This document shows positions 16,500-23,614 of a stretch of 30,064 nt of DNA, piece by piece. The stretch's first letter is position 1; every line of letters starts with the position of its first letter. A program made the translations under genes and the position numbers. Origin of the DNA: Oscillospiraceae bacterium (GTDB taxonomy: Bacteria > Bacillota > Clostridia > Oscillospirales > UBA929); NCBI GenBank assembly GCA_009777435.1, contig WRLW01000001.1:1-30064 (forward strand). The letters are read 5' to 3'. The notes under the pieces were generated by a model that was given only the letters and a program-made list of their open reading frames with translations, was not told the DNA's origin and ran no database searches.

Positions 16500-18551
16500 T
16501 CAGCCGCCTATAATTGTCAACACCTGCTTTTCAAGCACGGTATTGTAAGGCGGGTTGTTGCTGATTACCCGCAAGATATACTCTCCGTCAGGCAAGCTGT
16601 TCAGCACGGGGCTGCCTTGCCGGAACCGTATCATTCCGCTCCCGGCGATGTCTCTCTCGTAATCCGTGTTAAGTACCAGCGGCCGGGGATTCGTCCCGTC
16701 GGTATTGACGATATACGCGGCGGTATAGGCGGCATTGACGCCCGTAAGCGTGGTCGCTTTCCTGCCGTAGCCTCTTTCATCAAGACCCGTAAAGACGATT
16801 TGCTCATATACGTAGCCGGGGGCAGTAAATGGGGTCAGGCTCTTGTCGAAGGTTATCTGAGCGGGAGAACCCGGGAAGCTCGGCAGCTGGGCGTTGTCCC
16901 TTATGGTGAGGGCCTTTGATATAGGCCCGCTGGGGGATATGCTGCCACCCTCAAATGTAAGGCCCTCGAAGTCGTCGTTGAATCTGATTTCAATGGTGTA
17001 GTTCCTGCGCCAATCCATATTCGAGTACCAATCCAAGGGCAGGCTGTCAAACCAGTTCCCATCCGCGTGCAGTATGGTGAGCTGCGTGCCGCTGACGGTG
17101 TAGTCTGCCGGCTCAAGCACCCTTTCCCCGAATTTGATCGAGGTGATGCCTGTAGCGGCGGCGGGGCCGCGCCCCCAGTTAAGGGTTATGTTCAGGTTCG
17201 CCCCGACATAGATCTGATTGCCGTTCACCCCGTATAGGGTGTGTACGCTCATGCCGCCTACCGCGCTGTTTAAGAAGTTGGCGACAATCGTGAAGTTCGG
17301 CGAGGACGTAGGCTCGGTCATACCTTTCGGCAGAACCTCTATCTCGATTTCGTCGCTCGTCGTATCTAACGTGGTCACGTTGTTGTCATACATGAACCGG
17401 ACTTTGACGGAGTAATAGTGTATGCCTACGCCCAGATTTCCGGGCAGGGTATACTCGGGGTCGTCGCCGAAATCGCGGGCTCTCGACGAGAACCGATCCG
17501 AAGGCCCTTTATGCCACCATTCGTATTGAAGCTTTCCGTCGGTAAAGGTGGTTGTGGCGGCCACGGTCAGTGTATGGCCGGTTGTGCCCTCTTCAAAATA
17601 GGCGCTTTCGGGCGGCTCGGTGATTTCGATCTGCAATATCTTGCCGGGGGTCGGTTTGCTGCCGTCGGCTATTATTTCGCCTATGGACATGCCTGTTTTG
17701 TTCTTGCCGTCGCTGTCCGTGTAATCGCCGTAAGTGATTTTGATTTTGCCGCCCGAGCTGGCCGCCTTGGCGTTCGCGCCCTTGGGCACGGCCTTGGCGC
17801 GGATGTAAAACACATGCACCCCCGGCGTGTTTATCTTGGGGAGCTTGCCCCACTTGCTCTTGGCCGGATTGGCTGTGTTTTCCACCCATATCTCATAGGG
17901 CTTCATGTCGGTGGTTATCTTGCCGCTGTTTATGGTGAGCTGCATACTCTCAAACGGGCCGCGCTTGAGCGCGGTGAGGATCTGGTTCTCGGTGGCCGGT
18001 TTTTTCCCCGTGGGCGCTTTGCGCAGCAGCAGCTCGCCGTCCTCGTCGCTTATAAGCGGCTCGGCGTTATAAGGCATAGGCTTCCCCTTGCTGTCGAGCG
18101 GGACGTCCGTCCATTCTTTGCCGCCGTCAAGGGAATATTGGTCGCCCTTTTTCATCTTGATTATCTCGTTTTTGTAGTCGATCTTGTATTTGGTCGGCTT
18201 GCCGTAGTTGGCGGGCGTTAGCTTGGCCGCCTTGCTGGGGGCGCTGCCCGACGCGCGCACGAAAACCGGGGCCTTCGCGGAGCTGCTCGGCTTCATGTCA
18301 AAGCCCGTGAAGCTTACGGCCGTCCACGGGCCGTCCGCGCTCGCGGCCCACTCATACCCGGTCGAGAGCTTTTCGGTCTTGCCTTTCTCGACCAAAAACC
18401 ATTTGGCGGGGTTTGCGGGGTCGTAATACGCCGCAACCTTGGGCGCGGGCGCTTCTCCCGCGGAAGTCGCAAGCGCCGGCGGCGGCAGCGCCGCCATCAG
18501 CGACAGAACCGTCATGGCCGCGAGGGTTAAGGATAACACTTTCCGTTTCAT
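16500..18551 (-). CDS. Secreted modular surface protein with Ig-like and X2-like domains
   Basis: The predicted 683-residue exported protein has a signal peptide (MKRKVLSLTLAAMTVLSLM, cleavage near ALATS at 26-30). The shared core (36-275) consists of three tandem units, each with the pattern Y(E/S)..W..(F/L)(V/L/I)R(A/K)...A(S/T): about 64-118, 121-205 and 206-275. Then come an Ig-like domain (about 311-407; LQYEWWHKG) and a region resembling an X2 immunoglobulin-like module (about 465-530; ITSIKFGERVLEPADYTVSG). The C-terminus has no visible cell-wall anchor. GGAGGTATTTCAGC precedes the ATG. It lies 44 bases after the 551-residue gene and is probably in the same transcript. No enzyme motif is seen. 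Confidence 0.85.
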   Translation of the reverse strand: MKRKVLSLTLAAMTVLSLMAALPPPALATSAGEAPAPKVAAYYDPANPAKWFLVEKGKTEKLSTGYEWAASADGPWTAVSFTGFDMKPSSSAKAPVFVRASGSAPSKAAKLTPANYGKPTKYKIDYKNEIIKMKKGDQYSLDGGKEWTDVPLDSKGKPMPYNAEPLISDEDGELLLRKAPTGKKPATENQILTALKRGPFESMQLTINSGKITTDMKPYEIWVENTANPAKSKWGKLPKINTPGVHVFYIRAKAVPKGANAKAASSGGKIKITYGDYTDSDGKNKTGMSIGEIIADGSKPTPGKILQIEITEPPESAYFEEGTTGHTLTVAATTTFTDGKLQYEWWHKGPSDRFSSRARDFGDDPEYTLPGNLGVGIHYYSVKVRFMYDNNVTTLDTTSDEIEIEVLPKGMTEPTSSPNFTIVANFLNSAVGGMSVHTLYGVNGNQIYVGANLNITLNWGRGPAAATGITSIKFGERVLEPADYTVSGTQLTILHADGNWFDSLPLDWYSNMDWRRNYTIEIRFNDDFEGLTFEGGSISPSGPISKALTIRDNAQLPSFPGSPAQITFDKSLTPFTAPGYVYEQIVFTGLDERGYGRKATTLTGVNAAYTAAYIVNTDGTNPRPLVLNTDYERDIAGSGMIRFRQGSPVLNSLPDGEYILRVISNNPPYNTVLEKQVLTIIGG
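17727..18446 (-). repeat. Duplicated core module, copy 1 (paired with 19007-19747)
   Basis: These bases encode residues 36-275 of the 683-residue protein and align along their length with 19007-19747 in the neighbouring gene. Conservation is uneven: from 18141 and 19431 a stretch of 80 bases has only two mismatches, and another very similar stretch runs from about 17838 and 19113. A much more diverged third copy is in the 960-residue gene (about 14236-15033). Confidence 0.85.
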
Positions 18552-18595
18552 GCTGAAATACCTCCCTGTTAATCAATTCGGATCCTTCCGTCTAT

Positions 18596-20251
18596 TCAGC
18601 TCAAGTCGTATATTATGGTGAGGTGAAGCCGGGTAACTCCTTCGGTTTCTCCGACCGAGAATTTGGACTCAGCCACTATACAGCCCGGGAAGAGGTTGAA
18701 CACCGTGTCGTCAACATTCTCGAACTTATATTCCCCGGTGGCGCTCAGCGAGACCTGAAAGCGAATTTTGTCTTGCGGGTATGTACCGTCATCTAAGCCT
18801 TCATATAAAGGCGTTTGCGGCTCGATGATATACCATGTCCCGCCTTCCAAGCCGGGGTTGTAAACGCCGCTCACGGCCTTTAATTTCGCCCGCGGCTGGC
18901 CCACTACGGGCTTCGGGATGAGCAGGCCCTCAAGCTCAGGCGGGTACAGCACGGCGCCGGAGCCGATTTGGGCCGCCGTTATGCCGCTCTTGTTATCGCT
19001 CAGCGAGCCATAAGTCACCTTGAGCGTGCTGCTCAGGCTGGCCGCCTTGGCGCTCGCGCCCTTGGGCGCGGCTTTTACGCGGATGAGAAACTCATGCACC
19101 CCGTCGGTGGTTATTTTGGGGAGCTTGCCCCACTTGCTCTTGGCCGGATTGGCTGTGTTTACTATCCATATCTCATAGTTTTTCATGTCGGAGGTTATCT
19201 TGCCGTTTGCCACGCTCAGCTCCGCGTCGGCAATTACGGCGCGGGGCAGCGACGTTATGGTCTGGGTCTCGGTGGCCGGCTTTTTCCCCGTGGCGCTTTT
19301 GCGCAGCAGCATATCGCCGTCGCCGCCGCTTATAAACAGCTCGGCGTTATACGGTATGGGCTTCCCCTTATCGTCGAGCCGGACATCGGCCCAGGTCTTG
19401 CCGTCGTCGGTTGAATACTGGTCGCCTTTTTTCATCTTGATTATCTCGTTTTTGTAGTCGATTTTGTATTTGGTCGGCTTGCCGTAGTTGGCGGGCGTTA
19501 CCTTGACCGCCTTGCTGGCGGGTATTTTGCCGAATTCCATGGCGCGCACAAAAACCGGGGCTTTGGGCGCGCTGCTCGCTTTTATGTCGAAGCCGGTCTC
19601 GGGCACGGAAGTCCACGGGCCGGTGGCGCTTGAGGCGTATTCATATCCGCCCGTAAGCATTATGGGCGTGTCTGTTTTGACCTTCTCGGTCAAAAACCAT
19701 TTGTCGGGGCTTTTGAGGTCATAATAGGGCGCGAGCTTGGGCGCGGGCGGCTCTTTCACGACCGCGTTCTCGCTGATAACGACCGAGGCGTGAATTGTGC
19801 CCTGAGTGTTTTCTGCTAAATTGGTATCAAAGTTTATTAAAAAGGCGAGTCTGAAGCTGAGCCTGAGCGTTTGCGCAACGACAAACGGCTGTTGAACCGC
19901 GGAGATGTCGCCGGGGCCGTTGGGGTTGGCGATCACAAACTCAAATGTGACCGATTTCCCGTCTCCGCTTACCACTATGTTCCGGCAGGGGTTAACCGTG
20001 CCGTTATGGGCGGGGTATACTATACCTATAGATGTATAGTTGAGACCGGTATCTGTAAAACTGCTCGCGTTGAATCTGCCATTGCCTTTGACTATGCTGA
20101 CCGTGATGGTTGTGTCGCCCACATTTACCGGCTGGATTCTCACGTCGGCGCTTGTGGAATTGCCGGACGCCAGCGCGGCCGGCGATAACGCCGTCACAAG
20201 CGACAGTGTAATGGCGGCCGTGAGAGCTATTGACAAAAGTCTCCTTTTCAT
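18596..20251 (-). CDS. Secreted modular surface protein, first gene of the tandem trio
   Basis: The predicted 551-residue exported protein has signal peptide MKRRLLSIALTAAITLSLVTAL (cleavage near ALASG at 26-30), an unrecognised beta-rich N-terminal domain (31-165), the three-unit core shared with its neighbours (169-415) and a C-terminal domain (about 440-551) I do not recognise. No anchor motif is present. The open frame continues 65 codons further upstream through the promoter, so those codons are discarded. An ATG five codons upstream overlaps the GGAGG ribosome binding site; the ATG at 20251 is chosen by comparison with the two paralogues. It sits directly behind the promoter at 20310-20337 and probably leads a three-gene operon. 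Confidence 0.85.
   Translation of the reverse strand: MKRRLLSIALTAAITLSLVTALSPAALASGNSTSADVRIQPVNVGDTTITVSIVKGNGRFNASSFTDTGLNYTSIGIVYPAHNGTVNPCRNIVVSGDGKSVTFEFVIANPNGPGDISAVQQPFVVAQTLRLSFRLAFLINFDTNLAENTQGTIHASVVISENAVVKEPPAPKLAPYYDLKSPDKWFLTEKVKTDTPIMLTGGYEYASSATGPWTSVPETGFDIKASSAPKAPVFVRAMEFGKIPASKAVKVTPANYGKPTKYKIDYKNEIIKMKKGDQYSTDDGKTWADVRLDDKGKPIPYNAELFISGGDGDMLLRKSATGKKPATETQTITSLPRAVIADAELSVANGKITSDMKNYEIWIVNTANPAKSKWGKLPKITTDGVHEFLIRVKAAPKGASAKAASLSSTLKVTYGSLSDNKSGITAAQIGSGAVLYPPELEGLLIPKPVVGQPRAKLKAVSGVYNPGLEGGTWYIIEPQTPLYEGLDDGTYPQDKIRFQVSLSATGEYKFENVDDTVFNLFPGCIVAESKFSVGETEGVTRLHLTIIYDLS
19007..19747 (-). repeat. Duplicated core module, copy 2 (paired with 17727-18446)
   Basis: This encodes residues 169-415 of the 551-residue protein. 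Protein matches to copy 1 include KPTKYKIDYKNEIIKMKKGD and NTANPAKSKWGKLPKI, both identical. Conserved blocks alternate with diverged ones, consistent with duplication followed by local gene conversion or selection on parts of the fold. Confidence 0.85.
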
Positions 20252-20301
20252 AGACCATACCTCCATGTGAAATATTCGGACATAAAGCGGCTCCTTCCGC
20301 C

Positions 20302-20337
20302 TCGTATATATTATACGAAGCAAAGGGAGCCGGACAA
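20302..20337 (-). promoter_or_regulatory. Putative promoter of the surface-protein operon with overlapping palindrome
   Basis: On the minus strand a perfect TATAAT (20310-20315) lies 16 bases after a weak TTGTCC (20332-20337). The poor -35 box suggests that an activator is needed. The -10 box is embedded in a perfect inverted repeat, TCGTATA and TATACGA separated by 3 bases (20302-20318), a possible repressor site. Transcription would start near 20303, giving a leader of about 50 bases. Confidence 0.6.
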
Positions 20338-20343
20338 AAGCCC

Positions 20344-20379
20344 TTTGACGCGGTTGGTCAAAAAACGGACGTAGTTGGT
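20344..20379. promoter_or_regulatory. Candidate LytTR-type operator: two direct repeats, 21-base period
   Basis: On the plus strand the 9-base boxes GCGGTTGGT (20350-20358) and GTAGTTGGT (20371-20379) are separated by exactly 12 bases. AgrA/LytTR regulators bind two 9-base direct repeats with a GTT core and a 12-13 base spacer. The boxes sit about 47 to 76 bases upstream of the predicted start, beside a weak -35 box, which suits an activator. The first box also overlaps an inverted repeat TTTGAC/GTCAAA (20344-20362). The outer box positions fit the AgrA consensus poorly, so binding is a hypothesis. Confidence 0.4.
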
Positions 20380-20393
20380 AACGTCGGGGCGGG

Positions 20394-20720
20394 TTATTCG
20401 GAGGAAGGCGGCCACAAAAGCCAGCCGTAGTCCTGACGGCAGTCAACGGCCGCCGTTATGTAGACAACGCCGTCCCGGATTTCAAATAACGCCATATGAT
20501 ACTTGCCGAAGCGAATTTTGCGGTATCTCTGAAACGGTATGGCTTCATGCTCTAACCAGGGGCAGCGTTCGGGGCTTTGCGCGAGGGCGCCGGCGGCTGC
20601 GACAAAGGCGTCGGCAAGCCTGTTCGCGGCTTCCGCGCTGACGTTCGCGAGGAAGCGCGCGTGGGCGAGCATTTGCTCAAACGCCGCGTCGGTGACCTTG
20701 ACGGTAAAGGTTTTATCCAT
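20394..20720 (-). CDS. RelE/ParE-family toxin of a type II toxin-antitoxin pair
   Basis: The 108-residue protein has the compact ParE/RelE layout: two N-terminal helices (AFEQMLAHARFLANVSAEAANRL in part), then beta strands containing YRKIRFGKYHMALFEI and a C-terminal VVYITAAVDCRQDYGWLL that matches the family ending around an R-x-D-(F/Y) motif. RelE members cleave mRNA on the ribosome; ParE members inhibit gyrase; sequence alone does not decide. The ATG overlaps the last 8 bases of the antitoxin gene, the usual coupling. It stops 143 bases before the surface-operon ATG. Confidence 0.8.
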   Translation of the reverse strand: MDKTFTVKVTDAAFEQMLAHARFLANVSAEAANRLADAFVAAAGALAQSPERCPWLEHEAIPFQRYRKIRFGKYHMALFEIRDGVVYITAAVDCRQDYGWLLWPPSSE

Positions 20721-20988
20721 TGGCGGCTTCCGCTGCGGCGCGTCTCATCGCTGCGGCGGTGTCCTCCGCCGTGCGGACGCGGGCGTTTTGGATATCGGCT
20801 TCCGAGCGCAAAAGCGTTTCACGCAGGCGCAGCACGCTTTCCCTGCGGGCAAAAGTTTCCAAGTCCATCACAACAAGGTCGCCCTCGCCGTTTTTGGTCA
20901 AAAAAACAGGTTCTCTCGTGCGCTTGCACAGCGCGGATATTTCATTGTAGTTTTTCCGTATAGCCGCGGAAGGCTTAATATTCATCAT
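20713..20988 (-). CDS. Phd/YefM-family antitoxin
   Basis: The 91-residue protein begins MMNIKPSAAIRKNYNEISALC, followed by REPVFLTKNGEGDLVVMDLETFARRE, the DNA-binding Phd/YefM fold that recognises its own promoter. The C-terminal half (about 58-91) is helical and charged and should wrap the toxin. AAGGAG lies 7 bases before the first ATG at 20988; a second ATG follows immediately. The open frame extends 32 codons further upstream, but that part contains the promoter. The order antitoxin-toxin with an 8-base overlap is typical. Confidence 0.85.
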   Translation of the reverse strand: MMNIKPSAAIRKNYNEISALCKRTREPVFLTKNGEGDLVVMDLETFARRESVLRLRETLLRSEADIQNARVRTAEDTAAAMRRAAAEAANG

Positions 20989-21031
20989 GGCGGTTCTCCT
21001 TGTGGCAATATTATATGCTTTTATGATACTT

Positions 21032-21060
21032 ATTATACTACGGTAAAGGCGCGCTGTAAA
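21032..21060 (-). promoter_or_regulatory. Putative promoter of the toxin-antitoxin pair
   Basis: On the minus strand TTTACA (21055-21060), 17 bases, TATAAT (21032-21037). A second TATAAT at 21010-21015 lies in the leader. The region between is A/T-rich with repeated GTAT steps, a plausible site for antitoxin autorepression. Confidence 0.65.
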
Positions 21061-21077
21061 GAGGCGGATGCGGCCCT

Positions 21078-22550
21078 CTACCATTCTATCTTCAGCGCGG
21101 CCTCCGCGCTGAAGGAGTCGCCCGTATGCTCAAACGAGACGAAGCCGCCGTGTTTTTCCGCTATTTTGCGGATGATGCCGATGCCGTATCCGTGCAGTAA
21201 GCGGTCGCCCTTGGTGGTGACGTAGCGCCCGCCGTCCATGCCGACGTCCCCGTGCCGCGCGTTGGTAACCGAAAGGTACATATAGGGCTTGCTGGCGTTA
21301 AGCTGGACTTTGGCCCAGCGGCCTTCAGGGTCTTGGATGTTCGCGCAGCTTTCCAGCGCGTTGCTGAGCATGTTCATAAACAGGCTCACGAGATCCGCGT
21401 CGGGGACGTCGAGAGGCGGCAGCGGCGAAACGTCGAATTCGATTTCAAACTCAAGCTGGCGCGCGCGCCGTGCGGCGTGGGTGAACAGGGCCTGTATGAT
21501 GCGGTTGCCGCAGTAGACCGGCCCCTCAAGATCCCCATAGCTTTCGTTTAAGCCGGACAGGTAGTTCGACAGCCGCTCATACTGCCCCTTCTCAAGCAGT
21601 ATGCTTATGGCCAGCAGATGATGGTGCAGCTCATGCCGCATGTGGGCGATCTGCGCGATATAGTTTTCTAAAGTTTGGTAATTTTCCATCAGGAACTCGT
21701 TTTTTACTTCCAGCATCCGTATTTCGGACTGATGGCCGACCAGCTCGCGGGTGTTTATAAGCAGGACATGGCACATCATATAGGCCGCGCTGAGCAATAT
21801 GGCGTTTTTGTATTCGTCGTGAAATAAGAATGGGCTTCCGGCCAGTGTCCTGACGAGCAGATAGAGCCAAAAAACGGCCCAGACGGCGGTCAGCGTCCTC
21901 ATATACCGCGCCGCGTCCTTGGATTCCGGCCAGAGGGAGCCGGCGGGCAGGAATAAAAAGGCGCATACCCCCGCTATGGGGCTGTACAGCCTGTCGGGTA
22001 TATCAAGCGGCAGTCCGAGCGCGAAGAACATAAGCCACGCGGCGGCGCCGTAAGCGGCGAGTATGATTATGGGCGCGAGCAGCCATTTTTGGGCGCGGGG
22101 GCTCAAATAAAGATAGAAGTGCAGAAACAGCGCGATAGGGTATCCGTAAAAAGAGAGCTTATTGACATAGAACAGAAGCTCCAGGCTTAAAACCCGCGAG
22201 GCCGGCCCGGTCATGGACAGCGTGTTCAGCGCGAACAGCGACGCGAAAAGCCCCATCAGGAGGATATGCCCGCACCTCAGCTTATTTGCGGCGCGTATCA
22301 GGCCCAAGGCGAAGCAGACCAGACCTAAAAACAGGCAGATAACGCCTCCCGCGATGTCAAAGGCGCCCCATTCGAGGGTATAGGGCATGACCGGCGGCAC
22401 GTTCTCGCCTATGCGGAGGTTTGGGAAGCGTTCCGCGTCGATAGGCATACCGCCCGACAGCCGGACATGGGGGGAGACCATGCCGATGTAAATAAGACAT
22501 ATCAGGGCGGCCGCCGCCATCAGGAGATACCAGGTTTTTTGTTTGCCCAT
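21078..22550 (-). CDS. Membrane sensor histidine kinase, GHKL type
   Basis: The 490-residue protein has an N-terminal membrane segment (about 7-24), an extracellular loop, about six or seven more transmembrane helices (65-268), a coiled linker and a kinase core. The phospho-acceptor is probably H306 in MRHELHHHLL. The ATPase domain shows the N-box LSNALE (395-400) and G-box GYGIGII (454-460), typical of AgrC/VirS/LytS-like GHKL kinases that pair with LytTR regulators. The partner is encoded divergently 109 bases away, whereas most such pairs are co-directional. The signal is unknown; the loop and helices resemble neither a known peptide-pheromone receptor nor a LytS domain that I can name. 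Confidence 0.9.
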   Translation of the reverse strand: MGKQKTWYLLMAAAALICLIYIGMVSPHVRLSGGMPIDAERFPNLRIGENVPPVMPYTLEWGAFDIAGGVICLFLGLVCFALGLIRAANKLRCGHILLMGLFASLFALNTLSMTGPASRVLSLELLFYVNKLSFYGYPIALFLHFYLYLSPRAQKWLLAPIIILAAYGAAAWLMFFALGLPLDIPDRLYSPIAGVCAFLFLPAGSLWPESKDAARYMRTLTAVWAVFWLYLLVRTLAGSPFLFHDEYKNAILLSAAYMMCHVLLINTRELVGHQSEIRMLEVKNEFLMENYQTLENYIAQIAHMRHELHHHLLAISILLEKGQYERLSNYLSGLNESYGDLEGPVYCGNRIIQALFTHAARRARQLEFEIEFDVSPLPPLDVPDADLVSLFMNMLSNALESCANIQDPEGRWAKVQLNASKPYMYLSVTNARHGDVGMDGGRYVTTKGDRLLHGYGIGIIRKIAEKHGGFVSFEHTGDSFSAEAALKIEW

Positions 22551-22659
22551 GCTTTCACTTCCGGTTTGAGTTCAATTTATAATAAATATAAAACTCTCCG
22601 CTTGGGTATTCAGCGCTCTCTTTTTTGTTACGATATACTATAAGCGGAGGTGTGCCTTT
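22551..22659. promoter_or_regulatory. Divergent intergenic region of the two-component pair
   Basis: This 109-base A/T-rich gap holds both upstream regions. On plus, TATACT (22635-22640) with no convincing -35 box precedes GCGGAGGTG, the response regulator ribosome binding site. On minus, A/T-rich TATATTTATTATAAA-like sequence precedes the kinase gene. I do not see the GTTGGT pair found at 20350-20379. Confidence 0.4.
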
Positions 22660-23367
22660 ATGTACAGGATTGCCATATGCGAGGACGAGGCGGTTTTCCG
22701 CGCCGAACATGAGCGGATATGCCGCCGCATTTTCGCTAAGCTGAATATAGAATACCACATATCCTCATTTGAATCCAGCGCGGCTTTTTTAGACGCCTTT
22801 TCCAAGGGGAGGAGATACGACCTCTTTTTGCTGGATATCGTCATGGACGAAACAAACGGCATGGAGCTGGCGCGGAAGATACGCGAAAGCGGCGATGACG
22901 CCGCCATTATATTCATTACCTCAAACCCCGACCATGTATGGCAGGGGTATGACGTGGGCGCGCTGCATTACCTTATGAAGCCGCCGGACGGCGATGTGCT
23001 GGAGCGCCTGATAGCGTCGGATTACGACCGCAGGTTCCAAAGCGGCTCTATCGTCGTCAGGGCCGGGGCGCAGACCCTGCGCATACCTGCCGAGGACGTG
23101 ATCTGCCTTGAGACCGTGGGAAAGCGCGTGGCGGTCACGCTGGACGACAGGACGGTCGAGTGTTCGGGAAAGCTGTCGGAGCTTTTGAGCGGGCTGCCCA
23201 AGGAGCAGTTTGTCCGCTGCCATGTCGCCTATGCCGTCAACGTGCGCAAGATGCAGGAAATCACGCGGACGGACGCCGTGGCCGTAAACGGCAAAAAAAT
23301 ACCGATCAGCCGCGCGTACTCCAAAGACGTGCAAAAGGCGTTTCTGAGGAAGATGCGCAAGGCTTAG
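22660..23367 (+). CDS. LytTR-family response regulator
   Basis: The 235-residue regulator has a receiver domain (1-120) with acidic pocket E8-D9, phospho-acceptor D59 in LLDIVMDETNG, T87/S88 and K107 in LMKPPD, then a LytTR DNA-binding domain (about 132-233; VICLETVGKRVAVTL, FVRCHVAYAVNVRKM, KKIPISRAYSKDV). LytTR regulators such as AgrA and VirR bind paired 9-base direct repeats and often control exported proteins and virulence factors. It should be phosphorylated by the divergent GHKL kinase. The strong GGAGG sets the ATG start. A GC-rich hairpin follows the stop. Confidence 0.93.
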   Translation: MYRIAICEDEAVFRAEHERICRRIFAKLNIEYHISSFESSAAFLDAFSKGRRYDLFLLDIVMDETNGMELARKIRESGDDAAIIFITSNPDHVWQGYDVGALHYLMKPPDGDVLERLIASDYDRRFQSGSIVVRAGAQTLRIPAEDVICLETVGKRVAVTLDDRTVECSGKLSELLSGLPKEQFVRCHVAYAVNVRKMQEITRTDAVAVNGKKIPISRAYSKDVQKAFLRKMRKA

Positions 23368-23376
23368 GCCCCCCTC

Positions 23377-23404
23377 CCGGCGTCCGCGATAACTTGGACG
23401 CCGG
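23377..23404 (+). terminator. Probable terminator hairpin after the response regulator gene
   Basis: CCGGCGTCC (23377-23385) pairs perfectly with GGACGCCGG (23396-23404) over a 10-base loop, and flanking C and G runs (from 23368 and to 23417) can extend the structure. There is little T-tract. The next promoter begins right after it at 23418. Confidence 0.6.
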
Positions 23405-23417
23405 CGCGCCGGGGGGG

Positions 23418-23446
23418 TTGACTTTTATAACGGCGTATGATACACT
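23418..23446 (+). promoter_or_regulatory. Putative promoter of the CofE-like/glmS/glnA operon
   Basis: TTGACT (23418-23423), 17 bases, TACACT (23441-23446). The start near 23453 leaves a leader of about 160 bases before the first gene. No other promoter is evident before the end of the window because the following genes are spaced by at most 34 bases. Confidence 0.55.
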
Positions 23447-23452
23447 CCATAA

Positions 23453-23614
23453 ACGAACAAAGGCGTTCGTCATATGAGGCAAAGGATGGTTGGGGATCGG
23501 GGGTTATGAGACCGGTCGGAAGCTGTCCCCCGTTGCACCGTGTGATGGCCGCTTGTTTTTACGAGTTCTAATTTTGCCGTGTATACGCGTACGGTTAGGA
23601 GAGGAGAGGTTTCC
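23453..23614 (+). promoter_or_regulatory. Unassigned structured leader upstream of the CofE-like gene
   Basis: About 160 bases without a real gene. CGGGGG (23498-23503) can pair with CCCCCG (23527-23532) around a 23-base loop that contains the palindrome GACCGGTC. A T-run, CTTGTTTTT, follows near 23552-23560. It does not match the glutamine, glycine or T-box RNAs as I know them. It could be a cis-regulatory RNA or protein-binding site. Confidence 0.3.

Noticed and set aside
13528..20251. Sortase- or S-layer-anchored proteins
   Set aside because: No LPXTG-plus-hydrophobic tail and no SLH repeats are visible in any of the three C-termini.
20251..20446. 65-codon N-terminal extension of the 551-residue surface protein
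   Set aside because: It would run through the predicted promoter and place extra residues before a clear signal peptide.
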